Shown in pieces: positions 31,450 to 39,945 of a stretch of DNA of 64,000 nt. The notes beneath the pieces were generated by a model, which saw only the letters and a program-made list of their open reading frames with translations, had not been told where the DNA came from and made no database searches. How positions within the stretch are numbered: the first letter of the stretch is position 1; each line of letters starts with the position of its first letter. The position numbers and the translations under genes were made by a program. Source of the stretch: an uncultured Parabacteroides sp. (GTDB lineage: Bacteria; Bacteroidota; Bacteroidia; Bacteroidales; Tannerellaceae); assembly GCA_937894065.1 (NCBI GenBank), contig CALCST010000023.1:1-64000 (forward strand), in the 5' to 3' direction.

Positions 31450-33006
31450 TCAGCATGAACCGATAGCGCATCTAATGCAGTTTCTTATCCTCTGTCCGTC
31501 AGCATCGTTGCTTTTTAACAGTGAAAGGATAAGGTTCAGATAGTTCTCCTTATTACTGATGCCGCACAAAGAGCATAATCTGCTTTGCGGAAGCATTCCT
31601 TTCTGGTTGTAGACGCGAAGGATACTGCTATAATCTTCATTGTCAATATAGCTTTTGAACTCTTCTTTTATATTGTTATATATTTCTTCTGCATTGATGT
31701 TATGGCGAATACTTTCTACATGAGCTGTAAGTTCTTCACAACTGTTAATCTTGTATGCCATAGCCATTTCTAGTTTCTTGCGGACTAAATGTTTTGCATG
31801 CAGAAGAGTCTGGCTGTCTAATTCTTTTTCAAAAAGACGAATTACATTTTCCTTTGTTTGTGAGAACACTTCTTCCGGGTCTTTCAGAAGTCTTCCGGCT
31901 ACAGTTTTGATTACGTCTTCGAGCATCAGTAAGTTTTCTACTTCTGCTACATCTGGTACGAATATGTTCTGACTTCTGAGATATTTTATTTCGCCTTCAG
32001 TTCTTCTGTCTCTGTCAACAATACCCATGCTTTTCAGATTATGGAAATCCTTGAGCTCGCCGAAAGCTTTTGTAGTTTCAATAACTTTCTGACATCCACC
32101 CATTGGCTTTACCATATAATCAGGGTATATAAGTGGATATAAACGGCTGTCAATGCTATTACTGTCTGTTCCTTCGATGAATAATATAGGTTTACGGCTT
32201 CCAAGTATTTCCATGTATAATTCTTCCGGAAAACCCTCGTTATTTCCTATAATATCATAATCCCAACATTTCTGTTCGGCATTGAAAGAACGTAGCCAGA
32301 TTCTTTTGCTGTCGTTTCGGGATGCGGCAAATTCTATGTCGTGGGTAAGATATACAAATGTACAGTCAGGACGCATATTTTCAATCTCATCCCATAGCTG
32401 GTTTTTGATGCAATTATGGAGAAGAGTTTCTGGTTCATCAATTATTAGAAGCGCATTAGGTTTGGCACATAATATTGCTCCAACCAGATAGAATACGAGC
32501 TTTTCACTGTCGCTCATTCTTCCTGCAGTATATGATGGAATATTCTTTTTTGCCGGACGAACTTCAATGAATCCTGATTTTCTTACCAGCTGGTTGTGAG
32601 GAAACATTTTTTCCCATATTTTCTGTATATAGTCCAGTTTTGTTACAGGAGGCTGAAAATCTTTGTTTTCTTTATATCTTTCCTTGAAGTTTACAGCAGC
32701 TTCGTATTCTTCATATTGAAGCTGTAGGATAAGTTTTTCATAATCTGATAATACAGGTACAGAAATTCTTTCTTTAAGAATAGATTTGAAGAATGCGAAT
32801 GATGGTCCTGGACTTTCTGTATTGTCACTGTTAATAAACAAGGCATGCAGTCCTGATATTCTTTCTGATTGATTTGGATATCTGTCTAGTAAATCGCGGC
32901 CGAACGAACTTTTACCCACACCGTTTGTCCCGATTACTACAAGAATATTTGTATGGATGGTTTCTGTATTTCTTGCTCCTTGTTTTATGGGAAGAGTTAA
33001 TTCCAT
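31450..33006 (-). CDS. Single-chain ABC-type ATPase + DUF4435 (TOPRIM-like) protein, PARIS/OLD-like
   Basis: This 518-residue protein has an N-terminal ATPase of the AAA_15/21 (SMC-like ABC) type: Walker A GTNGVGKSS (26-34), signature-like MSDSEKL (164-170), Walker B ALLIIDEPET (185-194) and a THD switch (221-223). From about residue 272 follows a DUF4435/TOPRIM-like region: ILFIEGTDS with Glu278, then GIVDRDRR with Asp331 and Asp333, then EVENLL. The C-terminal end has two Cys-x2-Cys pairs (478/481 and 510/513) that could bind zinc. The domain pair is that of AriA and AriB of the PARIS anti-phage system and of OLD nucleases, here in one chain. It is monocistronic, between ordinary chromosomal genes. 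Confidence 0.85.
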   Translation of the reverse strand: MELTLPIKQGARNTETIHTNILVVIGTNGVGKSSFGRDLLDRYPNQSERISGLHALFINSDNTESPGPSFAFFKSILKERISVPVLSDYEKLILQLQYEEYEAAVNFKERYKENKDFQPPVTKLDYIQKIWEKMFPHNQLVRKSGFIEVRPAKKNIPSYTAGRMSDSEKLVFYLVGAILCAKPNALLIIDEPETLLHNCIKNQLWDEIENMRPDCTFVYLTHDIEFAASRNDSKRIWLRSFNAEQKCWDYDIIGNNEGFPEELYMEILGSRKPILFIEGTDSNSIDSRLYPLIYPDYMVKPMGGCQKVIETTKAFGELKDFHNLKSMGIVDRDRRTEGEIKYLRSQNIFVPDVAEVENLLMLEDVIKTVAGRLLKDPEEVFSQTKENVIRLFEKELDSQTLLHAKHLVRKKLEMAMAYKINSCEELTAHVESIRHNINAEEIYNNIKEEFKSYIDNEDYSSILRVYNQKGMLPQSRLCSLCGISNKENYLNLILSLLKSNDADGQRIRNCIRCAIGSC

Positions 33007-33028
33007 AATATCTAAGATTTACGTTTTT

Positions 33029-33036
33029 CAAATATA
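33029..33036 (-). promoter_or_regulatory. Probable -7 box of the ATPase/DUF4435 gene
   Basis: TATATTTG on the minus strand fits TAnnTTTG, with CTTG 21 bases upstream as a possible -33 box. It lies between the terminator of the two-component operon and the start codon at 33006. Confidence 0.5.
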
Positions 33037-33050
33037 AGAACTCTTCTGTA

Positions 33051-33097
33051 TAAAAAACAAGTGATATGCATTAAATGATGTTTAATACATATCACTT
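33051..33097 (-). terminator. Terminator of the two-component operon
   Basis: On the minus strand AAGTGATATG pairs with CATATCACTT around a 19-base loop that itself contains ATTAAA/TTTAAT, followed by GTTTTTT. It starts 8 bases after the histidine kinase stop codon. Confidence 0.87.
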
Positions 33098-33104
33098 ATA
33101 GGAG

Positions 33105-34874
33105 CTATACTCTCTTTTTTAGAGTAAACAGGAAAGTTGTCCCTTTTCCTAATGTGCTTTTGGCTGATATTTGTCCTTTGTGGAAGAGAACAGCGTTTTT
33201 AACTATTGACAATCCTAGTCCTGTTCCACCTATTTTTCGGCTTCTGCCTTTATCTACTCTGTAGAAACGTTCGAATATTCTGTTTAGATGCTCTTCCGGA
33301 ATTCCTGTACCATTATCTGCGAAACTGAAATAATAGTAAGAATCGTCTTCCTTGTAGCAATTAAGTTTTATTTTTATACCATCGCCAGCATAAGCAATAG
33401 CATTGTCATACAGGTTACGGAATATTGAATACAACAAAGAGTAGTTACCATGAATCATAGCATTTTCCGGAAGGATTACTTTTGTTGTTATACCTTTACT
33501 TTCAATTTTCTGGGCACATTCTTTTTCAATTTCTTCAATCATCTTGTTGATGTTGACATCTGTGATTTCGAACATGCCTGAAGCTTCTTCAAGTCTGTTG
33601 AGGACAGAAATATCTTGCAATAAATCTGTAAGGCGCAGACTTTGTGAGTAACATCTTTCCAGGAAGAATTTCTGTTTGCTAGCTTCAATATTGTCATTGT
33701 AAAGTAATGTTTCCAAATATCCTTGTATGCTGCTGACAGGAGTTTTCAGTTCATGGGCAATGTTTTGAGTCAATTGCCTTTTCATCTTGTATTCTTCTTC
33801 CTGCTGAGTTATGTCATTAATTGAAATCTCATAGCTATTGTTTAGGAAAAGAATACATTCAACGGAGAACGTTTTACCTCCTTTATCAATTGTTGATGTT
33901 TGTCTGAGAACTTTTACCTTAGGCTCTTTTGACTTTTCATTAATGAAATTACGTATTTCTTCAAGTTCTGGAATGTCGATGATTTCTTCAGAAGAATGAA
34001 TTTCAGTATTTGAAATCAGATTGGCAAATTGGATAATTTGGATATTGGCAAGAATTTCAACACCTTCTTGGGTAAATACTGCAAAACCTTCTTTGGCGTA
34101 TTGGAAGTGTTTGATTATCTTTTCTCTTTCCAGAGCAAGGTCGTTCTTTGCCTTTTGTTGTTTTCTGTATATTGAAATGATTTGTTGTGCTATATCTCCA
34201 AGTTCGTCATTGGGAAAATTGTATTCAATTTCCTTTTCTGGGTTCTTTGGAACATTTTGTGAGAAATACTTTAGTTTAGCTATAGTTTGTCCGATACTGA
34301 AAGTAAAACGTGAAAGCACAATAAAGAAAACAAGAATCATCAGCGCCATAAAGTATATGAATTCCTTATTTACTTTCAATGTGTTTTTTACATAAGGGCC
34401 ATAAAGTATAGCACATCTGTATATGTATCCGTCAATATTGTTTGCCGAATAGAAATATTCCTGTCCTGTTGATCCTGACGAGCGGATAGCATATCCGTTC
34501 ATATTCATTCGTGCTTTTCTTACCTCACTTCTGTCGTTGTGGTTGTTGAATTTTTCAGTTCCAGTATTGTCAAACAGAACTTCTCCTTCGGGACTGATTA
34601 TAGTCACTCGCATTTCGGTTTCAGGAATTTCCCTGATAAATTCTTCAACAAGACTATCCAGATTGTTAGTGTATTGTGCTCTATGATGTAACTGATAGTT
34701 ATAACTGCTTAGAACACTGTTGAGTTTCTCTCGTGTAAATTCTGTTTCACGCTGATATTGAAAAATAAGAACGCAAACAGTGAAGCCTAAAAAAATGAAA
34801 AATACAGACCAAAATAGTCTTTGGCTAAAAGGTATTCTATTCTGTGAATTTTTTTCTGTTGTATTATTATACAT
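33105..34874 (-). CDS. Sensor histidine kinase (PhoR-like)
   Basis: This 589-residue inner-membrane kinase has transmembrane helices at about 21-39 and 172-190, a periplasmic sensor segment of about 130 residues between them, and a possible PAS-like region (about 255-355). The HisKA H-box is NIAHELKTPVSS with His374. The ATPase has N-box NLYDNAIAYA, G1 FADNGTGIP, F-box and G2 GGTGLGLSIV. It follows the response-regulator gene by 2 bases. The domain order and partner type recall PhoR, but the sensed signal is not shown by the sequence. Confidence 0.93.
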   Translation of the reverse strand: MYNNTTEKNSQNRIPFSQRLFWSVFFIFLGFTVCVLIFQYQRETEFTREKLNSVLSSYNYQLHHRAQYTNNLDSLVEEFIREIPETEMRVTIISPEGEVLFDNTGTEKFNNHNDRSEVRKARMNMNGYAIRSSGSTGQEYFYSANNIDGYIYRCAILYGPYVKNTLKVNKEFIYFMALMILVFFIVLSRFTFSIGQTIAKLKYFSQNVPKNPEKEIEYNFPNDELGDIAQQIISIYRKQQKAKNDLALEREKIIKHFQYAKEGFAVFTQEGVEILANIQIIQFANLISNTEIHSSEEIIDIPELEEIRNFINEKSKEPKVKVLRQTSTIDKGGKTFSVECILFLNNSYEISINDITQQEEEYKMKRQLTQNIAHELKTPVSSIQGYLETLLYNDNIEASKQKFFLERCYSQSLRLTDLLQDISVLNRLEEASGMFEITDVNINKMIEEIEKECAQKIESKGITTKVILPENAMIHGNYSLLYSIFRNLYDNAIAYAGDGIKIKLNCYKEDDSYYYFSFADNGTGIPEEHLNRIFERFYRVDKGRSRKIGGTGLGLSIVKNAVLFHKGQISAKSTLGKGTTFLFTLKKRV

Positions 34875-34876
34875 TA

Positions 34877-35587
34877 TTATTCTCCTTCAAAACAATAACC
34901 AAAACCAAGGCGTGTTACTATATTCTTTCCATATTCGCCTATTTTTTTTCTTAATCTGGTGATGTTTACATCAATAGTTCTATCGAGAACATATACTTCA
35001 TCACTCCATACTCGGGAAAGAATGTCTTCGCGGCTTAATACGCAGTTTCTATTTTCAAGGAATAGTTTAAGTATCTCAAATTCTTTTTTTGTAAGAGATA
35101 TTTCTTCTCCCTTAATAGTCGCTTTTATGCGTTTTGTATCCAGTGTGAGAGTTTGGTAGCTGAGATATCTGTTTTCGTCTGATTCTTCTTTTTTATTTAC
35201 AGTGTTTGTTCTGCGTATCACAGCTTTAACTCTGGCGATAACCTGTCTGATTGAGAAAGGTTTGGAAATATAATCGTCTGCTCCAAGATTGAAACCAGTC
35301 AGAGCATCGTTCTCTGTGTCTTTTGCTGTCAGGAATATGATTGGCAAATGTGCAGTCTTTTCGTCTGCCTTTAATATTTTAGCCATTTTAAAACCTGAAA
35401 TTTCTCCCATCATTACATCAAGTAGCAAAAGTTGGTATTTTGTAAGATCCAACTTTAATGCTTCTTCCGCGCTATGGGCTGTATCAACTTTGAAACCTTC
35501 CATTTCAAGATTGAACTGAAGAATTTCGCATAGGTCTTCTTCATCATCTACTACCAGAATATGTGAAGATGTAATGTTATCGTTCAT
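34877..35587 (-). CDS. Response regulator, OmpR/PhoB family
   Basis: This is a 236-residue protein from the ATG at 35587 (MNDNITSSHIL). The receiver domain has the acidic pair Asp14/Asp15, phosphoacceptor Asp57 in LLLLDVMMGE, Thr in FLTAKDT and Lys in YISKPFS. The C-terminal winged helix has LTKKEFEILKLFLENRN, LSREDILSRVW and RTIDVNITRLRKKIG. It is the DNA-binding partner of the kinase downstream. About 60 bases upstream of the gene is an 11-bp-spaced direct repeat suited to binding by such a regulator, so autoregulation is likely. Confidence 0.95.
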   Translation of the reverse strand: MNDNITSSHILVVDDEEDLCEILQFNLEMEGFKVDTAHSAEEALKLDLTKYQLLLLDVMMGEISGFKMAKILKADEKTAHLPIIFLTAKDTENDALTGFNLGADDYISKPFSIRQVIARVKAVIRRTNTVNKKEESDENRYLSYQTLTLDTKRIKATIKGEEISLTKKEFEILKLFLENRNCVLSREDILSRVWSDEVYVLDRTIDVNITRLRKKIGEYGKNIVTRLGFGYCFEGE

Positions 35588-35646
35588 TTTGTCGTACTTT
35601 TTTGTTTGCAAAAGAATATATATGGTATTTCCGAGATATGAAAAAT

Positions 35647-35666
35647 GTGTTACAATCGTGTTACAA
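35647..35666 (-). promoter_or_regulatory. Candidate operator: 11-bp-spaced direct repeat
   Basis: GTGTTACAA occurs at 35647-35655 and again at 35658-35666, giving a period of 11 bases, the spacing of Pho-box-like sites bound head-to-tail by OmpR/PhoB regulators. It lies 60-80 bases upstream of the response-regulator start codon. Confidence 0.55.
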
Positions 35667-35814
35667 GGATTAAAATTGCTGTAATTGTAAACAAGAAGGA
35701 ATAATTGTTTTGTCGTGTTTTTGTTTTGGGTTTGTCATATATTTGAAACAAAACTTAGATTCCTTTTTCAGAAATCTAAGTTTTGCAATTTAATAATCAG
35801 ATAGAATTTTGTTA

Positions 35815-37716
35815 TTATCTGGATTTTTCAAGGTAAGTGTATCCATAAAGACCAGAACGGTAGTTCGCCAGGAATTCACGTCCTTCTTCAGTAGAAATTT
35901 TACCTTGTTTTACGGCTCCTGCAACCCAAACTTCGATTGAGCGTGCCATGCGTTTTGGATTAAACTGTACATAATCAAGAACGTCAGCAACTGTTTCGCC
36001 TTCGATAATTTTATCAATTACATATTTGTTGTCTTTGATTTTTATATGAACAGCATTTGTGTCACCAAACAGATTATGTAAATCTCCAAGAATTTCCTGA
36101 TATGCACCTACAAGGAATACACCAATATAATAAGGCTCATCCGGTTTCAATGGATGAACAGGCAAGTGGTATGAGAAATTCTTTGTTGATATGAAGTTAT
36201 CAATTTTTCCGTCCGAGTCACAAGTTATGTCTTGTATAGTTGCTGATTTTGTCGGCTTTTCATCCAATCGGCTCAATGGCATAACAGGGAAAATCTGGTC
36301 GATAGCCCAAGAGTCTGGAAGAGACTGGAACAGAGAGAAGTTGCAGAAATATTTATCAGGTAACATTTTTGCAATTTTCTTAAGCTCTTCAGGTGAATGT
36401 TTGATATTCTCAGCCATTTCGTATACTTCGCGTGCTATGGACCAGAACAAACGCTCTACTTGAGCCCTTGTTTTCAAATCAATCAGACCTATGTTGAAAA
36501 GCTCAAGAGCTTCTTCACGACATTGCATTGTGTCATGCCAAGTTTCGATAAGTCTTGGCTGGTTCAAATTGTCCCATAGATTATACAATTCTTTCACAAG
36601 TTCATGTGCATCTGGTTGCAACTCTTCGTTGTCATCACATATCGGAAGACCTGCACTTGCCAGAGCTTCGAATACAAGAACGGAATGATGTGCAGTAAGT
36701 GATCGTCCAGATTCTGTGATGATATTAGGCTGCTCCATATTGTTCTTTTTGCATACATCAGCAAGAGATGAAACAGCATCGTTTACATATTCCTGTATAG
36801 AATAGTTCATGCTGTTACCACTAAGAGGAGAACGTGTGCCATCATAATCAACACCTAAGCCTCCACCAATATCAAAGAAACGGATGTCGTATCCCATCTT
36901 TTTCAATTGTACATAGAACTGAGTTGCCTCACGCAAAGCTGTTTTAATTCTTCTGATGTTTGTAACCTGGCTTCCAATGTGGAAATGAATCAACTGGAGA
37001 CAATCTGATAATTCATTTTTTTCAAGGAAAGCCAAAGCATCAAGAAGTTCACTTGAGTTCAGACCGAATTTGCTGACATCGCCTCCTGATTCTTCCCATT
37101 TTCCACTTCCGGAACTTGCAAGTTTAATACGGATGCCAATATTAGGGCGGACATTCATTCTTTTTGCCAAAGTCGCGATGGTATGCAGTTCCATCATCTT
37201 TTCAACAACTAGGAATATCTGTCTTCCCATTTTCTGGGCTAACAAGGCGAGTTCGATATAACTCTCATCTTTGTATCCATTACAAACAATCATTGCATCG
37301 TTGTCAATATCGATTGACAAAACAGCATGGAGTTCTGGCTTTGAACCGGCTTCAAGACCAATATTGTACTTGTTGCCATGGCTTACAATTTCCTCCACAA
37401 CTGGACGCATCTGATTCACCTTAATAGGATAAATGACATAATTTTTGGCATTATAGCCATATTCTTTTGCTGCCTTTTCAAAACAACCGGATATTTTTTC
37501 AATTCGATTGTTCAGAATATCTGGAAAACGCAGTAACAGAGGGGCAGCTACATCATGCAGCTGCAGTTCTTCCATCAACTCCTTTAAGTCGATAGTTGGA
37601 CCACCCGGCTTTGGTTGAACAGCCACGTGCCCTTTCTCGTTGACCGAGAAATAATTCAGCCCCCATCCATTGATGTTGTACAGCTCGGCTGAATCTTCAA
37701 TTTTCCATTTTCTCAT
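35815..37716 (-). CDS. speA: Biosynthetic arginine decarboxylase
   Basis: This is a 633-residue fold-III PLP enzyme. The PLP lysine is Lys99 in YPIKVNQ. Further marks are GLEAGSKPEL, CNGYKDESYI, KFGLNSSELLDAL, LIHFHIGSQVTNIRRI (His), DIGGGLGVDYDGT (PLP-phosphate glycine loop) and TESGRSLTAHHS. The C-terminal region has GAYQEILGDLHNLFGDTNAVH. It converts arginine to agmatine, the first step to putrescine and spermidine in bacteria without ornithine decarboxylase. Length matches the family (about 630). No agmatine deiminase gene is adjacent. Confidence 0.97.
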   Translation of the reverse strand: MRKWKIEDSAELYNINGWGLNYFSVNEKGHVAVQPKPGGPTIDLKELMEELQLHDVAAPLLLRFPDILNNRIEKISGCFEKAAKEYGYNAKNYVIYPIKVNQMRPVVEEIVSHGNKYNIGLEAGSKPELHAVLSIDIDNDAMIVCNGYKDESYIELALLAQKMGRQIFLVVEKMMELHTIATLAKRMNVRPNIGIRIKLASSGSGKWEESGGDVSKFGLNSSELLDALAFLEKNELSDCLQLIHFHIGSQVTNIRRIKTALREATQFYVQLKKMGYDIRFFDIGGGLGVDYDGTRSPLSGNSMNYSIQEYVNDAVSSLADVCKKNNMEQPNIITESGRSLTAHHSVLVFEALASAGLPICDDNEELQPDAHELVKELYNLWDNLNQPRLIETWHDTMQCREEALELFNIGLIDLKTRAQVERLFWSIAREVYEMAENIKHSPEELKKIAKMLPDKYFCNFSLFQSLPDSWAIDQIFPVMPLSRLDEKPTKSATIQDITCDSDGKIDNFISTKNFSYHLPVHPLKPDEPYYIGVFLVGAYQEILGDLHNLFGDTNAVHIKIKDNKYVIDKIIEGETVADVLDYVQFNPKRMARSIEVWVAGAVKQGKISTEEGREFLANYRSGLYGYTYLEKSR

Positions 37717-37770
37717 TTACCTTAAAATGTGTTTAAAATGAATATTTACCCCAAGTATATGTCTGATACT

Positions 37771-38319
37771 CTATGGGATGTTAATTAATTTATGTGTTTG
37801 TAAACTTAATCTCCACCAAGGGTGTTTTTTTATATATTCAATCACTTCGTCAGTGTTTTTGCAAGAACATGGTTGAAGGAAATAGTACTGAGCTTTGATG
37901 TTATGATAATATTGCTCAACATCTTGCTGTGTGTATACTATTTTCACTTCATTCGCTTTTTGCAATTTAATAATAGAGTTTTCTTTGGGTGAACATGTAA
38001 TCCAGTCAATGTTTTCTGGCAATTTATGCGTGCCATTTGTTTCAACGCATACAAATTTACCTTCTTTGTGTAGCATATCCACAAAATTTGAATCAATCGA
38101 CAGTGAAGGTTCTCCTCCAGTTAGAATTACAGTTTTTGCCGGACATTGGCGGACATGGAGCAATATTTCTTCATCATCCATATATTTTCCTTCAGTATGT
38201 TTTGTATCGCAGAAGTCACAATGGAGATTACATCCTGAGAATCTGATGAACAATGCTGGTGTCCCAACATGAAAACCTTCGCCTTGCAAGCTGTAAAAAA
38301 TCTCATTAATCTTTCTCAT
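37771..38319 (-). CDS. queE: 7-carboxy-7-deazaguanine synthase
   Basis: This 182-residue short radical-SAM protein has the cluster motif Cys30-x3-Cys34-x2-Cys37 (SGCNLHCDFCDT), SLQGEGFHVG before it, and VILTGGEPSL and VCVETNGT after it. QueE turns 6-carboxytetrahydropterin into 7-carboxy-7-deazaguanine, a step of queuosine and preQ0 synthesis. Its start overlaps the end of queD by 14 bases, so both are translated from one mRNA. Confidence 0.95.
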   Translation of the reverse strand: MRKINEIFYSLQGEGFHVGTPALFIRFSGCNLHCDFCDTKHTEGKYMDDEEILLHVRQCPAKTVILTGGEPSLSIDSNFVDMLHKEGKFVCVETNGTHKLPENIDWITCSPKENSIIKLQKANEVKIVYTQQDVEQYYHNIKAQYYFLQPCSCKNTDEVIEYIKKHPWWRLSLQTHKLINIP

Positions 38320-38638
38320 AGATTGCGGTATTGTTTTCAGATTCTTGAACTTCTACTTTATAACATGACTCAAGTTGATCACATATCCAGCGAGCAATGT
38401 TTTCTGCTGTTGGATTGAAAGGAAGAATTTCATTAAGATTCTTATGGTCTAATTTGTCTTTGATTTTGTTTTTGATATGGCTGAAATCAATAACCATTCC
38501 ATCTTCATTCAGTTCTTTAGAACGGCAATGAACAGTAATAATCCAATTGTGACCATGTAAATTACAACATTTACTTGGATAAGATAACTGCAAGGAATGA
38601 GCAGCAGAAATTTCTAATTTTTTAACAACAGTATACAT
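38306..38638 (-). CDS. queD: 6-carboxytetrahydropterin synthase
   Basis: This 110-residue member of the 6-pyruvoyl-tetrahydropterin synthase family has zinc ligands His14 (SAAHSL), His28 and His30 (LHGHNW), an active-site cysteine at 24 or 25, and the DFSHIK and ENIARWI motifs. It makes the substrate for QueE. It leads the two-gene queD-queE operon. A promoter and a hairpin lie about 200 bases upstream. Confidence 0.95.
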   Translation of the reverse strand: MYTVVKKLEISAAHSLQLSYPSKCCNLHGHNWIITVHCRSKELNEDGMVIDFSHIKNKIKDKLDHKNLNEILPFNPTAENIARWICDQLESCYKVEVQESENNTAIYEKD

Positions 38639-38694
38639 AGCTTTTGTTATTAATTAAAGTTGTGCAAACTCGACGTATGGCTGACAATAAATAA

Positions 38695-38791
38695 GCTGAC
38701 AAGTTTTTCATTTATTATTTTAAAATCTTGTCAACTTCATAAGTGAATCTTTGTCAACATAGAGTTGTAAGTTTGCAAAACTTAAATTGTT
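38695..38791. repeat. Dispersed repeat cluster, TTGTCAACTT core
   Basis: This holds GCTGACAAGTTTTTC, AATCTTGTCAACTTCA, CTTTGTCAACATAG and AGTTTGCAAAACTTAAATT in tandem, between queD and its presumed promoter. The units match those near 12.4, 13.8, 27.3 and 54.4 kb. Confidence 0.6.
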
Positions 38792-38799
38792 TAATTATT

Positions 38800-38837
38800 A
38801 AAAAAGCGAAGCTCTTAATGTCACCTCAGAGCATCGC
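38800..38837 (-). terminator. Terminator-like hairpin in the queD leader
   Basis: On the minus strand GCGATGCTCT pairs with AGAGCTTCGC (one mismatch) around a 12-base loop, followed by TTTTTT. It starts only a few bases after a promoter -7 box, so it would be the very 5' end of the queD transcript. No gene ends here on either strand. Confidence 0.6.
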
Positions 38838-38839
38838 TA

Positions 38840-38869
38840 CAAATTTACTACTTTTCTTTATAACCCAAA
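38840..38869 (-). promoter_or_regulatory. Promoter upstream of queD
   Basis: On the minus strand TTTG (38866-38869), an 18-base gap and TAAATTTG (38840-38847) fit the Bacteroidetes promoter. The expected start site is about 38833, inside the hairpin described above. Confidence 0.6.
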
Positions 38870-38973
38870 TAACTGTATAAGTGTTTTCATGTGATTGAAA
38901 AATGTTTTTAATATCGGTATACGCTATAAATTCAAAAATGTCGGTAAAATTTAGTTTTTTACAAAGATTACAT

Positions 38974-38981
38974 TAATTTTG
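38974..38981 (+). promoter_or_regulatory. Probable -7 box of the mannose synthase gene
   Basis: TAATTTTG matches TAnnTTTG about 100 bases before the ATG at 39085. The -33 box is weak. The segment 38870-38973 shows nothing else. Confidence 0.45.
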
Positions 38982-39084
38982 TGTTCAACATTTCTGGTAT
39001 GTCGGGTTGTGTCGGAGATGTCGTTTTATAAGAATTACTTATATATTATTCAATCCGGTTATCATTGAATCAATAATTATTTTT

Positions 39085-39840
39085 ATGTCAGACAGTGTAG
39101 TTATTATTCCTACATATAACGAAAAGGAAAATATAGAAAATATTATTCGTGCGGTTTTTTCGTTGGAAAAGGAATTTCATATCTTAATAATTGACGATGG
39201 TTCTCCTGATGGAACAGCTGATATTGTTAAACGATTGAAAGAAGAATTTCCCCAAAAGCTTTTCTTAGTTGAACGCACTGGAAAATTAGGTCTTGGAACA
39301 GCATACATTTGCGGCTTTAAATGGGCTATCGAACATAAATATGATTATATTTTTGAAATGGATGCTGATTTTAGCCACAATCCGAACGATTTGCCAAGAC
39401 TTTATTCTGCTTGTTCAGAACAAGGTGCTGATGTTGCTGTAGGTTCGCGTTATTGCAATGGTGTGAATGTTGTGAATTGGCCTTTGGGAAGAGTTCTGAT
39501 GTCTTATTTTGCTTCAACTTATGTACGTTTTGTTACAGGAATGAATGTCCGTGATACAACTGCAGGTTTCAAATGTTATAAACGCTATGTACTTGAAGCT
39601 ATAGATTTGGATAATATACACTTTAAGGGGTATGCATTCCAGATTGAAATGAAATTTACAGCATATAAATGTGGATTTAAGATAATAGAAGTACCTATAA
39701 TTTTTATTAATAGAGTTTTAGGCGTTTCAAAGATGAACTCTTCAATCTTTGGTGAAGCATTGTTTGGCGTGCTTAAACTAAAAGTATGGAGTTGGTTCAA
39801 TAAATTACCGATAAGATCTTATAAGGCTAAGAAGGCTTAA
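39085..39840 (+). CDS. Polyprenol monophosphomannose synthase (GT2)
   Basis: This is a 251-residue protein from the ATG at 39085 (MSDSVVIIPTYNEKENI). Motifs of the dolichol-phosphate mannose synthase class are IIPTYNEKENI, LIIDDGSPDGTADIV, GLGTAYICGFKWAI, EMDADFSHNPNDLPRL (metal-binding DAD), VAVGSRY and DTTAGFKCY. It lacks a C-terminal membrane domain, so it is the soluble or peripheral short form. It makes polyprenyl-phosphate-mannose from GDP-mannose. Downstream is a bidirectional terminator. Confidence 0.93.
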   Translation: MSDSVVIIPTYNEKENIENIIRAVFSLEKEFHILIIDDGSPDGTADIVKRLKEEFPQKLFLVERTGKLGLGTAYICGFKWAIEHKYDYIFEMDADFSHNPNDLPRLYSACSEQGADVAVGSRYCNGVNVVNWPLGRVLMSYFASTYVRFVTGMNVRDTTAGFKCYKRYVLEAIDLDNIHFKGYAFQIEMKFTAYKCGFKIIEVPIIFINRVLGVSKMNSSIFGEALFGVLKLKVWSWFNKLPIRSYKAKKA

Positions 39841-39862
39841 TGTGATAGTAATATATACTAAG

Positions 39863-39922
39863 AAGCTCATTATGGTATTTATGGATGTTTGATATATATT
39901 CTTATAATACCATAATGAGCTT
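39863..39922. terminator. Bidirectional terminator between mannose synthase and GH3 genes
   Basis: AAGCTCATTATGGTAT and ATACCATAATGAGCTT form a perfect 16-bp stem around a 28-base loop, between two convergent genes. Confidence 0.8.
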
Positions 39923-39945
39923 TCATTTTATAAACAGATTAAGAT

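Noticed and set aside
38800..38837. preQ1 riboswitch before queD
   Set aside because: The hairpin lacks the conserved C-rich loop and the A-rich 3' tail needed for the class I pseudoknot; no class II or III layout was visible either.
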